The notes under the pieces: generated by a model
The model's input: the letters and a program-made list of their open reading frames with translations, nothing else
Database searches by the model: none
Told to the model about the DNA's origin: nothing
Shown here: piece after piece, positions 1 to 9,343 of the stretch
How the letters are laid out: each line of letters opens with the position of its first letter
Numbering within the stretch: position 1 is the first letter of the stretch
NCBI RefSeq assembly: GCF_003312425.1
Contig: NZ_QNUX01000001.1
Span: forward strand, 1 to 64,000
DNA: 64,000 bases
Direction of reading: 5' to 3'
From: Flavobacterium psychrolimnae
GTDB taxonomy: Bacteria; Bacteroidota; Bacteroidia; Flavobacteriales; Flavobacteriaceae
Translations under genes and position numbers: made by a program

Positions 1-49
1 TTGTTTTCCTCTTCGTTTGATTCACATCGTGTCTCTCTGGAAGCGGGTG

Positions 50-79
50 CAAAAGTACAACTTTCTTTTTAACTGGCAA
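50..79 (-). promoter_or_regulatory. Promoter 1 of a leftward tandem array (rRNA type)
   Basis: On the minus strand there is a TTG at 79-77, a 19-base spacer and TACTTTTG at 57-50, matching the Bacteroidota TTG / TAnnTTTG promoter pattern. The -7 box is followed directly by CACCCGC. It is the promoter nearest the left edge. The off-window target is inferred. Confidence 0.75.
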
Positions 80-174
80 GAAAAATTTGAAGTTTTTTTT
101 AAGATAAATTTTATCTCGTTTGCTTCTCTTTCTCTCATCAATCTGTCAAGGAACTTTGCGCGTTTTGCGGGGTG

Positions 175-205
175 CAAATGTAACATCAGTTTTCTAATCT
201 CACAA
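175..205 (-). promoter_or_regulatory. Promoter 2 of a leftward tandem array (rRNA type)
   Basis: Minus strand: TTG at 205-203, a 20-base spacer and TACATTTG at 182-175, followed by CACCCCGC. Same layout and same downstream box as the copies at 50-79 and 296-325, at a spacing of about 120 bases. Confidence 0.75.
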
Positions 206-295
206 GCTTTTTGAAATCTTTTTTGAAAATAAATTTTCTGTCTTAATTAACTTTGCTTGCCAGTATTTGAAAGAACGTCTGCGTTGTTGCGGGTG

Positions 296-325
296 CAAAA
301 CTACACCGTTTATTGAGTTATTCAA
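296..325 (-). promoter_or_regulatory. Promoter 3 of a leftward tandem array (rRNA type)
   Basis: Minus strand: TTG at 325-323, a 19-base spacer and TAGTTTTG at 303-296, followed by CACCCGC. Promoters 2 and 3 also share AGCTTG around the -33 box. Three such promoters in series is the usual arrangement ahead of rRNA operons. Confidence 0.75.
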
Positions 326-759
326 GCTTTTTCAACGCTTTTTTTTGATGTTTTCTTAACCTAATCTTTAACTCGCTGAAACCGTGAATTTTGAAAGTAA
401 AAGTTTTTGCCTCTGCACAACCCAATCAAAAGCAAAGGTTGCCTTTATCGTACAAGAATAGGCATTTCTATAGCCTTAACCCATTTAACAACGGCCGCGC
501 CTTACCCATACAATCTTGTTCAATTTATCATTTGTCACCTATTTCTTGGTTCGTCTCTTCGTATCTTCTCCTATTAAAAGTTTGTCTTGCCTATTTTCTA
601 TGGAGAAAAACTGTTGTATCAATAAAATGACTTTATCCTCTACATTATATATGACATAGCTTTTCTAATATCTCCTACATATAAGGTTACTGGATTTTGT
701 ATTGGTGTGAGTTCCTTTGCTCTTGATTAAACTATATATCCTAATAATTCCAGGGTAGC

Positions 760-840
760 GTTAGGGATAGCAGTGAATAGCCCACAGTCTCGTTGAGTCT
801 CAAACTCAACCAGACGAGGACTTGTAGTGAATAGCCCGAC
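760..840 (+). repeat. Flavobacterial intergenic hairpin element, copy 1
   Basis: Begins GGGATAGCAGTG and carries an exact 12-base direct repeat, AGTGAATAGCCC, at 772-783 and 826-837. Between the repeats is an imperfect hairpin whose inner stem is TTGAGT (793-798) / ACTCAA (804-809). It belongs with the elements near 28318-28392 and 49728-49828, which share GGGAT(A/G)G.AGTG at one end and TA/GA-AGCCCGAC at the other. Confidence 0.55.
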
Positions 841-869
841 TTACACTATAAGGAACGCACAAATGAATT

Positions 870-1442
870 TTATTTCTGCAGATTTTCGATTGTCCTATTA
901 GAAATTACGGATTTATCTTGAAGTAGAATATCTTTATCGCCCGCATATTGATCCTTTGACTTTATCAAAAGCCATGTATTTTCCTGTTTCGTTTTAAGTT
1001 TCACCAATACGAATTCGCCTTTCAGTTTTTTTCCATTAAGAATAAAACTAAGATGTCCTTTTTGCAAATCGGATTGTAATTTGCTTTCAGTATTATCTGC
1101 ACCAGCTTCATCAGCTAAAGTATACGTTCCATTATCCCAAACAATAACATTTCCAGCACCGTAATTGCCCTCTGGAATAGTGCCTTCAAAATCTTTATAA
1201 CTATAAGGATGGTCTTCCACCATAATAGCCAATCTTTTATCAGCGGGATTCATTGACGGTCCTTTGGGTATTGCCCAACTTTTTAACACTCCATCCATTT
1301 CCAAGCGAAAATCATAATGCAAATGAGAAGCCGCATGTTTTTGCACAACGAAAATTAATTCGGATGTTGATTTCTTAATTTCACCTTCTGGTTCAGCTGT
1401 AGAATTAAAATTACGCTTTTGATTGTATTCCTTTAAAGACAT
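870..1442 (-). CDS. Stand-alone LigD 3'-phosphoesterase domain protein
   Basis: This 190-aa protein matches the phosphoesterase (PE) module of bacterial DNA ligase D, which trims 3'-phosphate or 3'-ribonucleotide ends during non-homologous end joining. Visible hallmarks are the HLHYDFRLE stretch near residues 40-50, carrying the catalytic His and Arg, the WAIPKGPS segment, and EDHPYSYKDFEG followed by IPEGNYGAG near residues 90-115. The polymerase and ligase modules of full LigD are absent and no Ku gene is in the window. It either works alone or serves a ligase encoded elsewhere. The gene lies 43 bases downstream of the acidic protein gene and has its own -7 box in that gap. Family confidence is high; the in vivo role is inferred. 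Confidence 0.88.
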   Translation of the reverse strand: MSLKEYNQKRNFNSTAEPEGEIKKSTSELIFVVQKHAASHLHYDFRLEMDGVLKSWAIPKGPSMNPADKRLAIMVEDHPYSYKDFEGTIPEGNYGAGNVIVWDNGTYTLADEAGADNTESKLQSDLQKGHLSFILNGKKLKGEFVLVKLKTKQENTWLLIKSKDQYAGDKDILLQDKSVISNRTIENLQK

Positions 1443-1473
1443 AATTAGTCAGTTTAGCATTTAAAATTTACGA

Positions 1474-1481
1474 CAAACCTA
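1474..1481 (-). promoter_or_regulatory. Candidate -7 box for the LigD-PE gene
   Basis: Minus strand TAGGTTTG at 1481-1474, 32 bases ahead of the start codon at 1442. No clear TTG is seen at the expected -33 distance, so this is only a partial promoter match. Confidence 0.35.
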
Positions 1482-1485
1482 TCTA

Positions 1486-1851
1486 CTAAATTTTATCCCC
1501 AGAATTCTCTTCTAAATTATTGTGATCATCACCACCGATACTGTAATGATTGTTTTCCTCGTCTTCATTTCCGGAATTTTCCTTTTCATCATCTAATTCT
1601 GAGCCAGGTACATCTAAATCTCCACCAGAAACATCCTCCTCAAAATTTTTTTCATTCAATTCTGTGGCATTATTGATTTCAACTGGCACTTTATTTTTAG
1701 AAATATCTTCCGGATCTATATCCGATTCTTTTTTAAATTGACTGTATATATCTTCGCTTGGAGGGTACAAAAGAGAATCTGGTACTTTATTTTTATCTTT
1801 CTTCCCCGGTTTTCTTTTGTCAAAGTTCAATTTATCGTTTCTATTATTCAT
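1486..1851 (-). CDS. Small acidic low-complexity protein, conserved-type, unknown function
   Basis: A 121-aa protein with a basic N-terminus (RKPGKKDKNK, residues 13-22) and a strongly acidic Asp/Glu/Asn-rich second half. A short YPPSEDIYSQ motif near residues 29-38 precedes a DIDPEDISK stretch, and the tail ends NNHYSIGGDD and similar. It has no signal peptide or membrane segment and is probably largely disordered. I recall similar short acidic proteins with YPPSEDIY near LigD or stress genes in Bacteroidota, but that is memory, not a search. It sits upstream of the LigD-PE gene on the same strand. No function is proposed. Confidence 0.6.
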   Translation of the reverse strand: MNNRNDKLNFDKRKPGKKDKNKVPDSLLYPPSEDIYSQFKKESDIDPEDISKNKVPVEINNATELNEKNFEEDVSGGDLDVPGSELDDEKENSGNEDEENNHYSIGGDDHNNLEENSGDKI

Positions 1852-2011
1852 TTTACCTTTATTTAATTGATTTTCAATATACTAAGTTAAACATTTTAAA
1901 TAGAAATGCTGTTTATATTTATATATATAAAATCAAATTATTCAAGGATTTCAAAGTGCCAAAAAGAGATTTTCAATCCAAAAAGGTTTAAATAAACCAT
2001 AGTACACCTTT

Positions 2012-3595
2012 TTAAGTACCCCAAATTCTATTTTTAAAAAGGTCAAATGTTTGTCTTAAATGCTGATTAAGCAATAGAAAAACAACGACAATAACCATTA
2101 AATAACCAATAACGGTAAAGATTTCCATATTGGACAATAAAACTGATTGTTTTGAAACTGAACTAATAATTTGTTTCATCGCTAATGCATTGGAGTCATC
2201 CACAGTATAGCCTTTAGCCATAAAATTTCTGGTGAGTTGCTCCACACGTCTTTGTGTTTCTGGACTTTCGGGAATAATAAATTGTCTGAATTTTGTAAAA
2301 TGAGTACTTTGCAAAAACAATCCTGCATTTTGAATCATGGCAAAACCCATTATACTTCCCCAAAAACGGCCTGCAACTCCCACTACTCCTGCAAACGGAG
2401 CATAATGCGTAGGAACAGCAGTTACGGTGAACAAGACTAACGGAACAAAGATTATTCCGACAGCAACGCCCTGTAACATATACGGAATCGCAATGTCTGA
2501 CAAGGAAGCATCCGGCACAAAAAGAAAAGTAAACCAGAAATGAAATAGCGCAAAAATTGAAAATCCGATTATAAAAATATAACGCGAAGCTACGGATTTA
2601 GACAAAAACACCACAGTCAAAATCATCCCAATTACATTTCCTGTCAAATTTAAATACTGCACATGCGCCACTCTTGAAGGTTCCCAATTCCAAATAACGG
2701 CCATCGTACTGTGACAAATATTCAAAGTCGATCTGGCAATATAAAAAACCACAGACAGCAACAATCCGGTTCGTAAATTCGCATACCGAAAAACTCGCAT
2801 ATCAAAAGTAGGTCTCTTCACCAGCATTTGTCGGGCGATAAAAAAGCCTCCTGCTAGTAAGGCTACAATGAGTGCTGAAAGAATTTGGGGAGATTCAAAC
2901 CAATATTTTTTTTGGCCATAAACCACAAAATAACTACCGCACAAAATAGCGGTAAGCACCAGAATAAAACTGGCCCAATCAATTTGATATAACGGGATTT
3001 TTTTATGAAAACGATTGTTATTAAAAGTAATCATAACCAAAGCCACACATACAATTTGGAAAAAAGCGGAACCATACGCCATATATTTCCAATCGTAATT
3101 CTCCAGCAACCACACCGCAATATTCATTATAAAAGGAGAAGCCAGCATCAAGGCTCCATAATTAATTGTAAAAGCAATAATCACAGCATTTTTAGACTTA
3201 AATCGTGCAATCAAAAACTGTCGTAAAGGCAAAACTGGCAATGCCATCAAGATACCTTCGGCCATTCGTAACATAATAAACAAAGGGAAATTTTCAGTAT
3301 CAGCGGTCAAAAAAAATGTTAAGGCAGCCAGACTGTAAATAACCAGAAAATATTTTTTGGTTGGAAAAAATTTAAAAAACCTGCTTTCAATCAGTAATGT
3401 AGCCAAAAATGTCCCATAAGTAACACACATTGAAAACTGCAAATCTTCTACCTCTACATCCAAAAAACTCGCTGCATACGTCATATTAGAAGTATATACT
3501 CCCAATAAAACCATGGAATGCAACATGCAAAAAAATATTATAGCAATTATGGCCCAATTAGGAACCCAAGATTTAAAAACACTTGTATTTGACAT
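2012..3595 (-). CDS. MFS drug-efflux transporter, DHA2/EmrB-like
   Basis: An inner-membrane major facilitator of about 527 aa with some 14 hydrophobic segments spread over its whole length, the size and pattern of the DHA2 (EmrB) drug:H+ antiporters. It would pump small molecules through the HlyD adaptor and TolC-like channel encoded directly upstream. I chose the ATG at 3595 (MSNTSVF) over the longer frame opening at 3628. The shorter start leaves a 4-base gap after the stop of the HlyD gene, whereas the longer one would overlap it by 29 bases with a non-hydrophobic extension. It is the last gene of the tolC-hlyD-mfs operon. The substrate cannot be told from sequence. Confidence 0.88.
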   Translation of the reverse strand: MSNTSVFKSWVPNWAIIAIIFFCMLHSMVLLGVYTSNMTYAASFLDVEVEDLQFSMCVTYGTFLATLLIESRFFKFFPTKKYFLVIYSLAALTFFLTADTENFPLFIMLRMAEGILMALPVLPLRQFLIARFKSKNAVIIAFTINYGALMLASPFIMNIAVWLLENYDWKYMAYGSAFFQIVCVALVMITFNNNRFHKKIPLYQIDWASFILVLTAILCGSYFVVYGQKKYWFESPQILSALIVALLAGGFFIARQMLVKRPTFDMRVFRYANLRTGLLLSVVFYIARSTLNICHSTMAVIWNWEPSRVAHVQYLNLTGNVIGMILTVVFLSKSVASRYIFIIGFSIFALFHFWFTFLFVPDASLSDIAIPYMLQGVAVGIIFVPLVLFTVTAVPTHYAPFAGVVGVAGRFWGSIMGFAMIQNAGLFLQSTHFTKFRQFIIPESPETQRRVEQLTRNFMAKGYTVDDSNALAMKQIISSVSKQSVLLSNMEIFTVIGYLMVIVVVFLLLNQHLRQTFDLFKNRIWGT

Positions 3596-3599
3596 TGGA

Positions 3600-4652
3600 T
3601 TATTTGTGTTCGGCAATAACGGTAACATTCATACCGGCTCTCAGAAAGTCCGTTTGTGCATCACTTTCTTTTAATTTTATTCGAACCGGAATTCTTTGCT
3701 CTATTTTTATAAAGTTACCCGTTGCATTATCAGGAGGCAATAATGAAAAACGTGCGCCACTGGCTGGCGATAAAGATTCAATAGTTCCAGTAAATTCTCT
3801 TCCGCTTATCGCATCTGCCTTTAGCTCCACTTCCTGGCCAATGGATAAATATTGCAGTTGTGTTTCCTTGAAATTAGCTGTAATCCACTTTTCCTTGCTA
3901 ACGATGGAAACTAAGGTTTGTCCTTCTTTTATCATTTGTCCCGATTGAATCATTTTTTTTCCCACCCAACCATCATAAGGCGCTGTAATTACGGTATAAG
4001 AAAGAAACAAAGTGGCATTGTCTGCAAATGCTTGTTTGGACTGAATTACCGTCTGAGCCGTTGGAATTTTAGCCGAAGCTTCAGATGTGTTCAATGCCGC
4101 CGATTGAATCGTGTTAGTTATTTCCTGATAATGCGCTTGTGCCAATTCATAATCCGCTTTTACTTTTTCAAGCTGTTGTTCAGTAGCCGCTTCTTGGCTT
4201 ACTAATCCTTTATAGCGATTGTATTCCAATTTTGTTTTCCAAACTTCTGTTTTTGCAGCTTGTAACTGCGATTGTCTAACGGAAGTTACATTAGAAGTTG
4301 TTGCGACATTTTTTTCAATCACAATGCTATTGCTTTTTGCATTTTCAACATCGGCCAATGCCATGTCTAAATGCGCTTTGTATTCCCTATCGTCAATTAC
4401 TAGTAATGTATCGCCTTTGTGAACAAATTGATTTTCATTATAACGCACTTCAGTAACATAACCTGTAATTCGGGCCATAATTGGCGTAACATATTGATCC
4501 ACCTGAGCATCATTAGTTTCTTCGTGATTTTTATTAAAAATATAAAACCAAATCCCTAAAACAATTCCGCCGAGAACCAGCATACCGGATATCACGGTAA
4601 TTAATCTATGAAACGATCGATGAGCTCTTGACGAATTATGAACTTTTACCAT
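3600..4652 (-). CDS. HlyD/EmrA-family membrane fusion protein
   Basis: This 350-aa periplasmic adaptor has one N-terminal membrane anchor (about residues 18-38) followed by ETNDAQVDQYVTPI, a typical start of the biotinyl-lipoyl-like domain. A central alpha-helical hairpin lies at about residues 90-210, and a beta-barrel domain begins around YTVITAPYDGWVG. The order and length fit EmrA/AaeA-type adaptors that link an MFS pump to an outer-membrane channel. It lies 35 bases downstream of the TolC-like gene and 4 bases upstream of the MFS gene, so the three are very likely co-transcribed. Confidence 0.9.
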   Translation of the reverse strand: MVKVHNSSRAHRSFHRLITVISGMLVLGGIVLGIWFYIFNKNHEETNDAQVDQYVTPIMARITGYVTEVRYNENQFVHKGDTLLVIDDREYKAHLDMALADVENAKSNSIVIEKNVATTSNVTSVRQSQLQAAKTEVWKTKLEYNRYKGLVSQEAATEQQLEKVKADYELAQAHYQEITNTIQSAALNTSEASAKIPTAQTVIQSKQAFADNATLFLSYTVITAPYDGWVGKKMIQSGQMIKEGQTLVSIVSKEKWITANFKETQLQYLSIGQEVELKADAISGREFTGTIESLSPASGARFSLLPPDNATGNFIKIEQRIPVRIKLKESDAQTDFLRAGMNVTVIAEHK

Positions 4653-4687
4653 ATAAATTTGAAACTAAATTATATTAAATTGAATTA

Positions 4688-6055
4688 TTATTTGTTGAGT
4701 AATCCTGCCGTATGGAGCAATTCATACTGTTTCATAACCATATCTATTCTAGTGGAAACTTTGTTGAATTTTGACTGAAGCAACGCATTATCCGCATCGA
4801 CCATTTCCGTAATCAAAACCAGTTGGTTAAGGTATTTTACTTTTACAATGCGATAATTTTCATTGGCTAAATCCAATGCTTTATCTATAACCGGTAACTT
4901 GTCCAGTATTTCCTGATATTGGGTATGCTTTCTAAACAATTTGTCCACCATTTCATTTTTCACAAGCTCCGATTCATTTTCTTGTAAATCCACTTTTAAA
5001 TTGGCAACCTGAACTTTGGTTTTATTTTTATATAAACCCGACAAATTATAAGTAGCCTCTATTCCTATTTGTCCTATGGTATAGAGATAAGGACGATTTA
5101 GCGTAAACAACATGTAGTCAGGATATTTTAGATTATAATTTCCAAATAAGCTCACCTTCGGATAATAATTCCCTTTCACCATTTTTAATTCTGTTTTTTT
5201 AACGTCCACTTCCCTATTTGCGATACGCATTTCTTCGTTTTGAAGTGTCTCTTTAAAATAAAAATCATAGTCTTTCAACGGTGTAATATCAAGCAATCCT
5301 TCTGTATCAATAGTAATTTCTGATTCTTCGGGCAACTGCAATAGTGTTTTTAACTCTTGAAGTGCAATTTTGATATTTTTTTTATTGGTCAATGAATTAA
5401 GTTCCCTGTCCGATAATTGCAGTTCTGAACGTAGTACTTCGTTTTTAGTAACGGTTCCAAAGGTTTTGAAAGCTTTCACTTCCTTTAATCGTTCCTGTTC
5501 TTCTTTAATACTTTGGTCAATGATTTTCTGGAGTTCCATCATTTTATAAATACCCAAAAAAGTAGCTATCACCTGTAATTGAATGTTATTCTGCGTCTTC
5601 TCTACCTTGATTTTGGCAATTTCGTTTTCCTCTTTCGACTTTTTAATCGCATTATTGATTTTATTACCAGCATAAAGCGGCACATAAAATTTTGTAACGG
5701 CATCATATAGTACGGTTCCAGGTTCAGGAGTATAGGTATGTTTGTCTGAGAAAAAACCGCCTTCGTATTCCGTCAAGTCAGATAATCGGGAATACATCGC
5801 ATTAAAATTAACTTCCGGCAAACGAAGATTTTTTGTCACGGCAATCTCCTTGTCTGAAATACGCTGTTCAATATGAGATTTATGAATCGTCTTGTTATTT
5901 TCTTTCGCGATTTTTAAAGCATCATTCAAAGAAATTGAGGAAACTTGCTGTGCGTGTAATGAAGTAATTCCATGAAAGAAGAGGAATAGCAACAAGTAAT
6001 TTTTCGAAAAATTAATTCTCGTTTGGTTCAAAAAAACCTGATTTTTAAGAAACAT
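4688..6055 (-). CDS. TolC-family outer membrane efflux channel
   Basis: A 455-aa protein with an N-terminal signal peptide (hydrophobic core about residues 20-34, ending HAQQ), then the paired long amphipathic helices and repeat structure of outer membrane efflux proteins (for example LNDALKIAKENNKTI at residues 43-57). It supplies the outer-membrane exit duct for the HlyD/MFS pump encoded downstream. The gene follows the AraC regulator gene on the same strand after 145 bases, and an AACTTTGTA sequence just upstream could be part of a promoter, but the match is weak. The family call is firm; the substrate is unknown. Confidence 0.88.
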   Translation of the reverse strand: MFLKNQVFLNQTRINFSKNYLLLFLFFHGITSLHAQQVSSISLNDALKIAKENNKTIHKSHIEQRISDKEIAVTKNLRLPEVNFNAMYSRLSDLTEYEGGFFSDKHTYTPEPGTVLYDAVTKFYVPLYAGNKINNAIKKSKEENEIAKIKVEKTQNNIQLQVIATFLGIYKMMELQKIIDQSIKEEQERLKEVKAFKTFGTVTKNEVLRSELQLSDRELNSLTNKKNIKIALQELKTLLQLPEESEITIDTEGLLDITPLKDYDFYFKETLQNEEMRIANREVDVKKTELKMVKGNYYPKVSLFGNYNLKYPDYMLFTLNRPYLYTIGQIGIEATYNLSGLYKNKTKVQVANLKVDLQENESELVKNEMVDKLFRKHTQYQEILDKLPVIDKALDLANENYRIVKVKYLNQLVLITEMVDADNALLQSKFNKVSTRIDMVMKQYELLHTAGLLNK

Positions 6056-6200
6056 AATATAGATAAAGGAATAGAATACAAAGTTCCCTAATTTAATCTA
6101 TGCCGTAAAATCAACAAAAGCCAACTATTTATTCATTTCAGACAATTATAAAACAAGCACACTCACTATAACGATTTCAGGAAATGAGTGCTGTGAAAAA

Positions 6201-7019
6201 CTACTTTTTTAATATTTCAATCCCTTTTAAATAATCAGAAGGACGTTGTCCTAAAATCTTGAAAAATGTGTTGCTAAAAGTTGGAACGCTACTATATCCT
6301 ACAGCTTGTGCCACTTCGCTAACAGATAGTTTTTTTTCAAGTAACAATTCTATTGCTTTTAAAATTCTCCGAATCGTGAAATATTGAATGAATGACATGC
6401 CTAAATCTTTTTGAAACAAACGATACAAAGAGCGCTCACTGAACCCAAAACGATTGGCCAAATCAGAGAACAAAATAGTTTCTCCTAAGTTTTTATCTAA
6501 ATAGGTAATGATTTTATTCAGTCTAATATCCTTTGCCAAAGGCAATGATAACGGTAAATTAGTCAGACAGATTTCTGGTAAAATGGCTTTTATGGCATTG
6601 GCAATACTAAAATTTCTAGTTCCCTTTTTTAGATTTCCGTTCCATCGATTTGTGAAAAGCATCATTTGTAACAATAAATCGTTAATGGGATAAATACCTT
6701 CTTTTTGATAAAAAAGATCTTCATTTGAATCTATTGGAAAATACAAATTCCGCATCATAACATGTTCCGAATTGGGATGAATACTATGTTTTATTCCGGC
6801 TGGAATCCAGATAAAATGACGCGCAGGAAGAAAATAAGATTTGGTTTCGGTGGTAACGTGAACAATACCACCTTCTGAATAGAGCATTTGGGCTTTTTCA
6901 TGCTTGTGAGTTGGAATTAACAATTCACCCATCAAATCATGGTGGCAATAAATACTTTTTTTATCGGTATCAACCTCTTTAATATAATATTTCTCTTCTA
7001 AAGTTTCGGATGGACCCAT
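6201..7019 (-). CDS. AraC-family transcriptional regulator with N-terminal cupin
   Basis: A 272-aa regulator. Residues about 20-110 form a cupin-like sensor region, with HHDLMGELLIPTHKH and the phrase IWIPAGIKHSIHP. Residues about 165-270 form the double helix-turn-helix AraC DNA-binding domain (LANRFGFSERSLYRLFQKDLG, then VSEVAQAVGYSSVPTFSNTF). It stands directly upstream of the TolC-HlyD-MFS genes on the same strand and divergent from the CoA-transferase, so it most likely controls the efflux operon. The inducer is unknown. Confidence 0.88.
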   Translation of the reverse strand: MGPSETLEEKYYIKEVDTDKKSIYCHHDLMGELLIPTHKHEKAQMLYSEGGIVHVTTETKSYFLPARHFIWIPAGIKHSIHPNSEHVMMRNLYFPIDSNEDLFYQKEGIYPINDLLLQMMLFTNRWNGNLKKGTRNFSIANAIKAILPEICLTNLPLSLPLAKDIRLNKIITYLDKNLGETILFSDLANRFGFSERSLYRLFQKDLGMSFIQYFTIRRILKAIELLLEKKLSVSEVAQAVGYSSVPTFSNTFFKILGQRPSDYLKGIEILKK

Positions 7020-7176
7020 TGTGGCTGAAATGAATATTTAAATGACTTATTACGATATTTATCCAATTCTTAATTTCACTAAAATTGTATATGATATAAA
7101 TCAAAATCTAAAAATTGATTTAATTCATTATCAAAACATCAATTTCTGGTTATTTTTTTATTAAAAACACATAATT

Positions 7177-8691
7177 ATGCAGTCGGACAGAATTAGATTT
7201 CAAAGTTACAAAGACAAAGTTATTTCTGCACAAGAAGCCGCTTTATTTTTCAAAGACAAAATGACTATCGGTACCAGTGGATTTACAAAAGCTGGTGACA
7301 GTAAAGCCGTTTTACCTGCTTTTGCCGAAAGAGCAAAATTAGAAACTATTGGAATCACATTAATTACCGGTGCTTCTTTAGGGCATACCACTGATGCAGA
7401 TTTGGCTAATAATGATGCTTTATACAAGAGAATGCCGTTTCAGGTTGATGCTACTCTACGAAAAAAAATAAACGAAGGAAAAGTACTTTTTATAGACCAA
7501 CATTTAAGTGAAACGGCCGAATTATTAGAAAACAAACACCTTCCAAAAATTGACATTGCTGTAATTGAAGCTACGTATATTGATGAGAATGGAAATGTAA
7601 TTCCGACAACTTCAGTTGGAAATTCAGCTACTTTTGCGCATGCCGCCGATAAAATCATCATCGAAATAAATACTTCCATACCACTTGAATTCAAAGGGAT
7701 TCATGATATTTATATTTCAAAAAGTTATCCCAATCGAGACGTTTTAAACATTACAGCTGCAGATGAAAGAATTGGGACCGATTATATCACCATTGATCCT
7801 AACAAAGTCATTGGAATTGTTTTCACAGAAATTCCCGATAGTCCGGCACAAGTAACTGCAATAGATCCCAAAACGGCTGCTATTGCCAATCATTTACTGG
7901 CTTTTTTTGAAAATGAAATTAAAGAAGGACGCTTAACCAAATCATTGATGCCGTTGCAAGCGGGAATAGGAAAAGTAGCTAATGCGGTCATGTCTGGCTT
8001 TGCAAAAGGAAATTTTGAAAATTTAGTAATGTATTCCGAAGTCTTGCAGGACAGCACTTTTGAACTTATTGACAGCGGAAAATTAGATTTTGCATCGGCT
8101 TCTTCCATAACCGTTTCTGAAAATTGCTACAAACACATTCTTAATAATTTCGAAAAGTACAAAGACAAAATTCTACTTCGACCGCAAACCATCAGCAATT
8201 CAGCCGAAGTAATCCGAAGATTAGGAGTTATAGCCATTAATACGGCAATTGAATTTGATATTTATGGAAATGTCAATTCTACTCATATTTCTGGAACCAA
8301 GATGATGAACGGTATTGGTGGTTCGGGTGATTTTGCCAGAAATGCGTACTTGAGCATTTTTGTTACGCAATCATCATCCAAAGAATTTAATGCAATTTCT
8401 CATGTTTTACCAATGGTTTCGCATGTAGACCATACGGAACATGATGTTGATATTTTAATCACCGAACAAGGCATTGCCGATTTAAGAGGGCTTTCGCCCA
8501 GAGAACGCGCCAAAGTTATTATTGAAAATTGCACGCATCCGGATTACAAAGAGGAATTATCCGATTATTTTAATCGGGCTTGTATGCGAGGAGGCCATAC
8601 GCCGCACATTTTAGAAGAAGCATTCAAATTGCACTCCAGATATATTGAAACCGGAAGTATGAAACAAAACTGTTTAGTCGAAATAGGCTAG
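7177..8691 (+). CDS. Acetyl-CoA hydrolase/transferase family protein (succinate/acetate CoA-transferase type)
   Basis: This 504-aa cytoplasmic enzyme has the full length of the succinyl-CoA:acetate CoA-transferase family (Cat1/AarC/ScpC). It moves CoA between short carboxylic acids through a glutamyl-CoA intermediate. The catalytic Glu is probably E288 in MYSEVLQ. The CoA-binding glycine loop NGIGGSGDFARNAY lies near residues 380-395, and the N-terminal TSGFTKAGDSKAV region is also typical. It is transcribed away from the AraC regulator and ends in a clear terminator. It could serve acetate or propionate metabolism; the exact acids cannot be read from sequence. Confidence 0.88.
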   Translation: MQSDRIRFQSYKDKVISAQEAALFFKDKMTIGTSGFTKAGDSKAVLPAFAERAKLETIGITLITGASLGHTTDADLANNDALYKRMPFQVDATLRKKINEGKVLFIDQHLSETAELLENKHLPKIDIAVIEATYIDENGNVIPTTSVGNSATFAHAADKIIIEINTSIPLEFKGIHDIYISKSYPNRDVLNITAADERIGTDYITIDPNKVIGIVFTEIPDSPAQVTAIDPKTAAIANHLLAFFENEIKEGRLTKSLMPLQAGIGKVANAVMSGFAKGNFENLVMYSEVLQDSTFELIDSGKLDFASASSITVSENCYKHILNNFEKYKDKILLRPQTISNSAEVIRRLGVIAINTAIEFDIYGNVNSTHISGTKMMNGIGGSGDFARNAYLSIFVTQSSSKEFNAISHVLPMVSHVDHTEHDVDILITEQGIADLRGLSPRERAKVIIENCTHPDYKEELSDYFNRACMRGGHTPHILEEAFKLHSRYIETGSMKQNCLVEIG

Positions 8692-8713
8692 TATTATTAT
8701 TTTTATCTTTTTT

Positions 8714-8756
8714 AATATCTCCAAACACGCTTCATTGTTTGGGGATATTTTTTTTT
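8714..8756 (+). terminator. Terminator after the CoA-transferase
   Basis: A 14-base stem AATATCTCCAAACA / TGTTTGGGGATATT (one G-T pair) with an 8-base loop, followed by a T run to 8756. Confidence 0.8.
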
Positions 8757-8924
8757 GAAATCAATTCATTTTTTGTAGCTTAAAATTAGTATTTCTTTCA
8801 TTTAATACAACATAAATCACTAACTTTAAGCAACTTAATAATTTAATTAAATCACCTACATTTTATAATTTATATAAAATATCTGAAATTAAATTAATGT
8901 AAAACTATTTAAAAAAGACTAAAA

Positions 8925-9308
8925 ATGGAAACTACAAAAACAATTTATCAGCTACACGAAGAACACAAAACATGGCTAAACAAACTTTTATTCTATAAAG
9001 ATGAGCTCAAAATTATGGCTAATCGAATTATGGAAGTTACAGAAAAGAATACTTCTAATGAGGTACGTTCCTTAGCAGATCATTTTCAAAATCAGTTAAT
9101 CATTCAAAAAGAACAAATTGATATTTTAAATCATGATATTAAAAGCCACGAATCGTATCTTCAAAAAGCAGTGCAAAAAAATCCAAACACTATTGAACAT
9201 GAAAAATTTTCAGACCATATAAACCATCGAGAAAGTATCGCCGTTTTTGAAAAGTTATTTAGAGAATTAAGAGAAGAGTTGATTGATTTTCTATCGAAAT
9301 GGATGTAA
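8925..9308 (+). CDS. Small helical/coiled-coil protein of unknown function
   Basis: A 127-aa protein, nearly all predicted helix, rich in Glu, Lys, Gln and His, with heptad-like spacing (for example residues 14-60 and 95-125). No signal peptide, Cys pair or membrane segment is present. It starts with an ATG at 8925 after a 233-base spacer from the CoA-transferase, and ends 84 bases ahead of arsR. It resembles hypothetical proteins common in Bacteroidota but I cannot name a family. The ars promoter lies after it, so it is probably an independent gene. Confidence 0.65.
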   Translation: METTKTIYQLHEEHKTWLNKLLFYKDELKIMANRIMEVTEKNTSNEVRSLADHFQNQLIIQKEQIDILNHDIKSHESYLQKAVQKNPNTIEHEKFSDHINHRESIAVFEKLFRELREELIDFLSKWM

Positions 9309-9343
9309 ATTTTAAAGAATTTTAAAAATTCACTATCCTAAAA

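Larger units (their letters stand above)
1..869. other. Non-coding region upstream of an off-window operon
   Basis: No convincing gene is seen here; the short open frames have no recognisable protein features and unusual composition. The first 330 bases hold three leftward promoters (separate entries). Bases about 330-750 are AT-rich with nothing I can name. Bases 760-840 hold an intergenic repeat element (separate entry). The leftward promoters imply that a highly transcribed operon, probably rRNA, lies just left of the window. Confidence 0.7.

Noticed and set aside
391-630. 79-aa open frame in the left non-coding region
   Set aside because: No protein features, odd composition, and it lies behind a promoter array pointing the other way.
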